Source: Deltaproteobacteria bacterium
GTDB lineage: Bacteria; Desulfobacterota; Binatia; UBA9968
Reading direction: 5' to 3'
Assembly (NCBI GenBank): GCA_020027655.1
Contig: JAHKKJ010000017.1
Coordinates: forward strand, 1-16,483
DNA length: 16,483 nt
The stretch's first letter is position 1. Each line of letters opens with the position of its first letter. The notes beneath the pieces are model-generated. The model was not told the origin of the DNA. It saw only the letters and a list, made by a program, of their open reading frames with translations, and ran no database searches. Below are positions 12,920-16,483 of the stretch, one piece after another. A program made the translations under genes and the position numbers.

Positions 12920-13050
12920 CTGGTACGGAAGTGATGTTTGATAACGTGCTTGTTGAAAGTGTACGTAGAGAGATTGCCTTCAGGAGTAAGGACCTCCACG
13001 TTCTCCCAAGAGCAGATTTCGGAAAGCAATACTGAGCTAGACCCGTGCAG
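12898..13050 (-). pseudogene. Decayed GFA-domain (CENP-V/formaldehyde-activating-like) gene
   Basis: One minus-strand frame reads ENVEVLTPEGNLSTYTFNKH followed by VIKHHFRTRCGYR and a TAG at 12898-12900. This matches the core of GFA-family zinc proteins (LxxYxFxxxxxxHxFCxxCG), with the first zinc Cys of FCxxCG changed to Arg. Upstream there is a TGA after only some 15 more residues, and the N-terminal CxC and CxxC motifs are missing, so this is a fragment. It is overlapped by the open frame of the 74-residue ORF. Confidence 0.5.
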
Positions 13051-13056
13051 TCAGGC

Positions 13057-13275
13057 CTACCGTGGCAGTTTGGTAATTGAAAGGATGTCACCAGCGCTAA
13101 CCTGAATGACGCCTTGTTCCGACTCTAATGAAAAGTTTCCTGAAGTATCCTTCTGCGTGATTTGCCCTTCCATAGGATTTGGGAACTGTCCGGTCTCCGG
13201 CCGAAGGGTAACCTTAACGCGGTCACCCACCGCGAGCACTCTCAACGCATTTGCCAATGATTCGAATATCGCCAT
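13057..13275 (-). CDS. Small beta-barrel-like conserved protein
   Basis: The protein has 72 residues from ATG 13273-13275 with GGAAGGA just before it; a TTG four codons upstream would swallow that site. After a short helix (IFESLANALRVLAVGD) the rest alternates as beta strands: RVKVTLRPE, NPMEGQITQKDTSGNFSLES, GVIQVSAGDILSITKL. That is the pattern of an SH3-like or Sm-like barrel. There is no signal peptide and no Cys. Function is unknown; nucleic-acid or protein binding would suit the fold. A weak promoter-like TTGACG and TAAGGA pair 17 bases apart lies upstream near 13309-13337. Confidence 0.65.
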   Translation of the reverse strand: MAIFESLANALRVLAVGDRVKVTLRPETGQFPNPMEGQITQKDTSGNFSLESEQGVIQVSAGDILSITKLPR

Positions 13276-13365
13276 TGTTCCTTCCAAAAAAGCATTTTCA
13301 AGAACGTGTCCTTATTTCTCCGTGGCAGGAGCGTCAAAAGAAGGCCCGGACGTTCGTTCTCCGCC

Positions 13366-13719
13366 CTACCGCGCTCCGGCTGCGAAGTCGCTCTCTTTGA
13401 TGAACCGCCATCCGGCTAAATTAGCTGCTCCCTCGTCGTCGGATGCGCCGCTTACCCCTTTGATGTTGCCGACCATGATGTAATCGTCTGCTGGTATGTG
13501 CGTTTTTAGCTGGTTCAGAAAAGTGTCCTTCGACATTTCCATCGGGCCAACGAAGCTGAAAATCCGATGCCAGAGCGGAACCGTTTGAACTACCACGGCC
13601 CAGTTGCCGTTCAGCCCGACGATGTGTCCTTGTGGTTTAAGACTGCCAACGCTTACAATACTAATCGGACCACCGGAAACTGCTAGCGTGTCATCGACGT
13701 CAAATGCATAGATCTTCAT
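13366..13719 (-). CDS. Miniature HAD-like hydrolase
   Basis: This 117-residue protein is about half a normal HAD enzyme and has no cap domain. I chose the ATG at 13717-13719 because it begins with strand 1 and motif I, MKIYAFDVDDTL (Asp7 nucleophile, Asp9 acid/base). The upstream in-frame codons belong to methyltransferase-tail copy B. The following strand GHIVGLNGNW (31-40) stands at motif II, with Asn where Ser or Thr is usual. LKTHIPADDYIMVGNIKGVS (71-90) and GASDDEGAANLAGWRFI (91-107) give a motif III Lys and a motif IV-like acidic pair, with GN instead of GD after the strand. The changes leave activity uncertain; phosphatase is the family expectation. No clear ribosome site. Confidence 0.75.
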   Translation of the reverse strand: MKIYAFDVDDTLAVSGGPISIVSVGSLKPQGHIVGLNGNWAVVVQTVPLWHRIFSFVGPMEMSKDTFLNQLKTHIPADDYIMVGNIKGVSGASDDEGAANLAGWRFIKESDFAAGAR

Positions 13720-13767
13720 GGTGCGGGCTCGGTTTTCCTTTGTCGCTTTGGGATTCACGTGTGCTGC

Positions 13768-13935
13768 GCCCAAGTCAGCGGCGATTTCGCGGTGTTGTTC
13801 GATGCGGCTTCGAGATCTTAGACGATTTCCTTGGCGGGAATGTCGGCAGTGGGAAGATTGCGGATTCTGCGAGGTTTTCGTTTCTGAGCCGGAAGATGTC
13901 GAAGCTGGGAAATTCTCCGGTTAATGAGATGGTCC
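13768..13935 (-). pseudogene. Decayed methyltransferase tail, copy B
   Basis: On the minus strand three successive frames read FRLRNENLAESA, then NLPTADIPAKEIV, stop, DLEAAS, then EQHREIAADLGAA. Together they match the consensus ending of type I N6-adenine methyltransferases. At least two frameshifts and an in-frame TAA show decay. The last frame runs without a stop into the HAD-like gene, which explains the apparent N-terminal extension there. The remainder of the 13720-14091 gap holds nothing I can support. Confidence 0.55.
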
Positions 13936-14091
13936 TAATTTAGGAGCGAGAAACGACTCGCGTCCCTTTTCTCTCCTATAGGTTGGGCTTACGTGACTTC
14001 GAATGACGTTTAGCAAGCTAAAGAAGCGATTTACCGAGGATGCCTCAAAAACATCTGCACGAAGCGTCGTAGAACCCACCGCCAACGGGGT

Positions 14092-14400
14092 TTAGGAGCG
14101 CGTCGCCGCCGGGGTGAACGCCATTTCGACCTCGCGTACTTCCATCTTTGCGACGTTTGCTCCGAGCTTAATCCCTGCCTTCGCTACCTCCGCTTGAAAC
14201 GCCTTACCCTTGGCTTCAAGGTCCTCCTTATCCGCGTAGTTCCTGATCCAAATAAACTCGTTCTGCGGACGGTTCACCCACGTGCCGACAATGGGCACGC
14301 CGATTCGCTCATGCACCACCATGACTTCCTCTTTGAAGTGCTTGAGGAACGCGTCCATCTCGCCCTTGTTGATCGTGTAAATACGAATCTGTGACAACAT
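14092..14400 (-). CDS. NIPSNAP-family protein
   Basis: This 102-residue protein starts at ATG 14398-14400 with a strong GGGAGGAGG ribosome site. It is a single ferredoxin-like alpha/beta module of the NIPSNAP family: QIRIYTINKGEMDAFLKHFK (4-23), IGVPIVGTWV (33-42), NEFIWIRNYADKEDLEAKGK (47-66) and a C-terminal strand (MEVREVEMAF). Bacterial NIPSNAP proteins are small soluble dimers of uncertain role, often near catabolic genes. There is no signal peptide. A perfect 13-nt palindrome 36-48 bases upstream may be an operator. Confidence 0.9.
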   Translation of the reverse strand: MLSQIRIYTINKGEMDAFLKHFKEEVMVVHERIGVPIVGTWVNRPQNEFIWIRNYADKEDLEAKGKAFQAEVAKAGIKLGANVAKMEVREVEMAFTPAATRS

Positions 14401-14435
14401 TTCGATCCTCCTCCCTTGTTACTATCTGTCGCGCT

Positions 14436-14448
14436 ACACCGACGGTGT
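14436..14448. promoter_or_regulatory. Palindrome ACACCGaCGGTGT, possible operator
   Basis: ACACCG (14436-14441) and CGGTGT (14443-14448) are perfect inverted repeats around one A. It lies 36-48 bases before the NIPSNAP start, close to where a repressor or activator would act. It is too short and too tightly spaced to form a good RNA hairpin, so a protein-binding site is the better reading. Confidence 0.35.
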
Positions 14449-14607
14449 GCACGATAACTGGATAATTGAAAATAACCCTCGACCAGTCGCGTGCGAGCCG
14501 GCTAAAAATATCTGGAAAACTAGGCCGGCACAAGAAACCAGTCCGCCAAAGACGGTTTCGAGACAGAAAGTATCCGAGTACGACGTGTCATGTCAACCTG
14601 GCCTGGG

Positions 14608-14684
14608 CCCAAATCCGCAGAGATCTCACGGAATTGTTCAAGGGCGGTTTCGAAATCCTCGACTATGTCCCGGCGAGAACCCCA
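14608..14684 (-). pseudogene. Decayed methyltransferase tail, copy C
   Basis: The clearest single-frame copy: after VLA and one shifted base the minus strand reads DIVEDFETALEQFREISADL then G, which fits the HsdM-type tail EIVEDLEAALEQFREIAADL closely. It lies just downstream of the MFS exporter stop (14707) in the same direction. The frame runs on for about 30 unrelated residues to a stop. The remainder of the 14401-14706 gap contains the palindrome and nothing else I can support. Confidence 0.55.
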
Positions 14685-14706
14685 GTAATTTTGACCCTCA
14701 TTTTAG

Positions 14707-16191
14707 TTAGGTGCCTGTCAAAATGATCTTCTTGCTCTTTATTGAGGTCAGCAACGGGACAAAACTGATTCCAAGAGCAAACAGATAGGTCACGTTCATC
14801 GAAGCGACGAAAACATGAGTGTCCCCGGGGTTGGGGGTTGTCCCCGGATCCCCGGAATAGAATCGGAAAGCCAACGTCAAAAAAATCCCGCTCAGCGAAA
14901 TGCCGAGCATGTGTCCCAGGCCAAATATCCCATTGATAATACCTATGGCTATGCCCCAATGTTCTTTAGGGAGTGAGCTCACCATCACCGCCTGTGAAGG
15001 CGTATTGAAAAAGGCGGAGCCGATACCCACAAGCGCCAACAAAGTGGTGGGCAAGATCCAATGGGAGTCGGCCCGAAGATTGGCCCCAATTAAAAAAGCA
15101 ACCATCAGGACTAGCACGCCCATGATCAAAAGGAAGCGGGCGCCGATACGATCGGTCATGGCGCCACTCACAGGCGATAGCACCATGCTGAGGAGCGACG
15201 GGACAAGAAAGATCATCCCGATGAACGTGGGCGAGAGCTTCAGCACGTCCTGGAGATAGAAAGGCGTGACAAACGTGGTGAGCCCTTGAGTGATGCAAGC
15301 CATGAGGAGACCAAGGGAGCCGTAGCCAAAAACAGGGGTCGAGAAAAAAGTGAGATCGATCATCGGGCTCGGGGTTTTCTTCTCGTGGTAAACAAAGCTC
15401 CAAAGCAGCCCCACAAAAGTCAAAACGAGCAGCGCTTGGTTACCCGCACCGATGACCTCCGCGATTTTTTGATCCAGGAGCATGGTGGCGAGAATCGTTA
15501 ATCCAAAGAAGAGCAACGCTCCCAGGTAATCCACCGACCGGGATCGCGCAGCAGGTTCCGCAACGGAGCGTCCGGTCATCAAGGAAAGCGCCATGCCAAC
15601 CAGGCTTGGCAACAACAATAAGAAGAAGATCCCGCGCCAGTTGACCAGATCAATGATGAGACCGCCGATGGGCGGACCAACAAAAAAACCAAACTGGTGC
15701 GACATCGCCATCAGTCCCTGGGCCTTTCCCTCAGATCCCTTGGGCATGGACTTGAAAGCCAGGGTGCGACCGGAAGACTGAATCATCGCACCGCCAACTC
15801 CTTGCAAAAATCGAAACAGGATCAATTGGAAAACATCCTGTGAAAGCCCGCAGAGAAGCGAGCCAACCGCCATCATGGCCATGCCAAAGCCGTACATCTT
15901 GTGATGGCCGTATATGTCCCCCAGGCGACCGCAAACGACGCCTAGCCCTATCCCAGCCACCTGATAAACGATGAGGGCCCAAGAAATCCCAAGGATGTCC
16001 GTTCCCAGAGCTGTCGCCAGGGTAGGTACGGAGATCATAAATATCCGGGTAGAAATTCCAGCTATGGAAATCCCGATTACGGAATTGATGAGGGTAAGTC
16101 TGCGGACCCTCTTATTCACCTGAGTTTGGTCTTGCAAATTCAATCTCGGGAGCCTTTCTCCCCTACTAGGATTTTTACGTTGAAATCTCAA
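14707..16191 (-). CDS. DHA2-type MFS drug/proton exporter
   Basis: The protein has up to 494 residues from TTG 16191; TTG 16143, preceded at some distance by AGGGGAGA, or GTG 16119 would also start before the first helix, so the N-terminus is uncertain. It is a major-facilitator protein with about 14 predicted membrane helices, as in the EmrB/QacA (DHA2) group. Motif A is GRLGDIYGHHKMYG (88-101), motif C lies around FGFFVGPPIGGLI (167-179), and DxxNWRxIFF follows helix 5. A second motif-A-like loop, SGAMTDRIGARFLL, opens the C-terminal half. Such proteins sit in the inner membrane and export drugs or amphiphiles using the proton gradient. No adjacent membrane-fusion protein or regulator gene is seen. 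Length is normal for the family. Confidence 0.92.
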   Translation of the reverse strand: MRFQRKNPSRGERLPRLNLQDQTQVNKRVRRLTLINSVIGISIAGISTRIFMISVPTLATALGTDILGISWALIVYQVAGIGLGVVCGRLGDIYGHHKMYGFGMAMMAVGSLLCGLSQDVFQLILFRFLQGVGGAMIQSSGRTLAFKSMPKGSEGKAQGLMAMSHQFGFFVGPPIGGLIIDLVNWRGIFFLLLLPSLVGMALSLMTGRSVAEPAARSRSVDYLGALLFFGLTILATMLLDQKIAEVIGAGNQALLVLTFVGLLWSFVYHEKKTPSPMIDLTFFSTPVFGYGSLGLLMACITQGLTTFVTPFYLQDVLKLSPTFIGMIFLVPSLLSMVLSPVSGAMTDRIGARFLLIMGVLVLMVAFLIGANLRADSHWILPTTLLALVGIGSAFFNTPSQAVMVSSLPKEHWGIAIGIINGIFGLGHMLGISLSGIFLTLAFRFYSGDPGTTPNPGDTHVFVASMNVTYLFALGISFVPLLTSIKSKKIILTGT

Positions 16192-16277
16192 TCGCGGGCG
16201 GCGAAAGGTAGGACGGACCAGAAAATTTCGCGACTACCTTGTCACGATTGGAAAATAAGAATCAAGAGACCTGGCTT

Positions 16278-16409
16278 TTACTGTTTGGCTCGATCAAGTG
16301 TGGTGAGTTGGTCAAAGCGTTCACTTTCTTGTTTCTTCGCCCGCTCATTTTCAACCGCGGGTGTGCTTGGCACAGCTAGTGACTCCGTGACGTGGAATCT
16401 AGTTACCAC
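16278..16409 (-). CDS. Possible 43-residue peptide upstream of the exporter
   Basis: A short open frame from GTG 16407-16409 to TAA 16278-16280 encodes an acidic/basic helical-looking end, ERAKKQESERFDQLTTLDRA then KQ. The frame is open a little further upstream to a TGA. There is no clear ribosome site. It lies 86 bases before the MFS gene on the same strand. It could be a chance frame; the 16192-16483 stretch otherwise shows nothing I can support. Confidence 0.2.
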   Translation of the reverse strand: MVTRFHVTESLAVPSTPAVENERAKKQESERFDQLTTLDRAKQ

Positions 16410-16483
16410 GAGTTCATCGATCTCAAGTCGTCAGATTCGTGAGCGACCGATCACGAGCCGACCAATAGCCAAAGCGCCGATGG

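Noticed and set aside
1679..14684. Methyltransferase-tail fragments as an active restriction-modification or toxin-antitoxin locus
   Set aside because: No catalytic methyltransferase motifs, specificity subunit or endonuclease are present, and most of the fragments are frameshifted.
10042..16191. A defence island around the NYN protein
   Set aside because: Neighbours are VOC, NIPSNAP, HAD-like and transporter genes; no recognised defence gene, integrase or attachment site is seen.

Overview
The window looks like a chromosomal segment from an uncultured or little-studied Gram-negative bacterium. Evidence: Sec signal peptides, lipoprotein lipoboxes, Sco1-type and Cox11-like periplasmic domains, Shine-Dalgarno starts, and a moderately high G+C content. 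The gene set (SCO proteins, VOC enzymes, NIPSNAP, YhdH/AcuI-type reductase, NYN-LOTUS protein) would suit a soil or sediment lineage of the broad proteobacterial/Methylomirabilota/Tectomicrobia kind, but the sequence alone does not name the taxon. No tRNA, rRNA, CRISPR array or intact insertion sequence was seen.

Left edge (1-1965): the 3' end of a highly charged coiled-coil protein with a strong hairpin terminator, a truncated FKBP-like remnant, an ankyrin-repeat protein and a small lipoprotein with 11-residue repeats, the last three on the minus strand. A gene-poor stretch with a tandem 10-bp repeat and a decayed methyltransferase-tail fragment follows.

Centre (about 2032-8047, plus strand): the most interesting block. 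Three paralogous exported or membrane-anchored proteins have an N-terminal NTF2-like domain and a C-terminal domain that I read as a divergent Cox11/CtaG (copper chaperone) fold with a single conserved Cys in place of the CFCF copper motif. They occur in two cassettes, each ending in a Sco1/SenC copper chaperone (A-B-SCO and C-SCO), with 1-nt or longer overlaps suggesting translational coupling. Cassette 2 continues into a DUF4382-like exported protein. An exported FAM173-like SAM methyltransferase lies between the cassettes, and a membrane-anchored protein with a Cys pair follows. My inference is a copper-delivery or metalloenzyme-assembly system; no oxidase subunit is in view, so the target is unknown.

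Right half (8095-16191, all minus strand): small conserved protein, two VOC-fold enzymes, a YhdH/AcuI-type quinone oxidoreductase, an NYN-LOTUS RNA-processing-type protein, a lipoprotein, several small conserved proteins, a miniature HAD-like protein, a NIPSNAP-family protein and a DHA2-type MFS exporter. Gaps here carry remnants: a decayed GFA-domain gene and repeated, frame-disrupted fragments resembling the C-terminal tail of type I N6-adenine methyltransferases (consensus around NLPDPDVLAKEIVEDLEAA then EQFREIAADLG). Five such fragments (about 1679, 10803, 12241, 13768, 14608) are all on the minus strand and each lies in the upstream region of a minus-strand gene. This dispersed repeat family is the second observation worth following.
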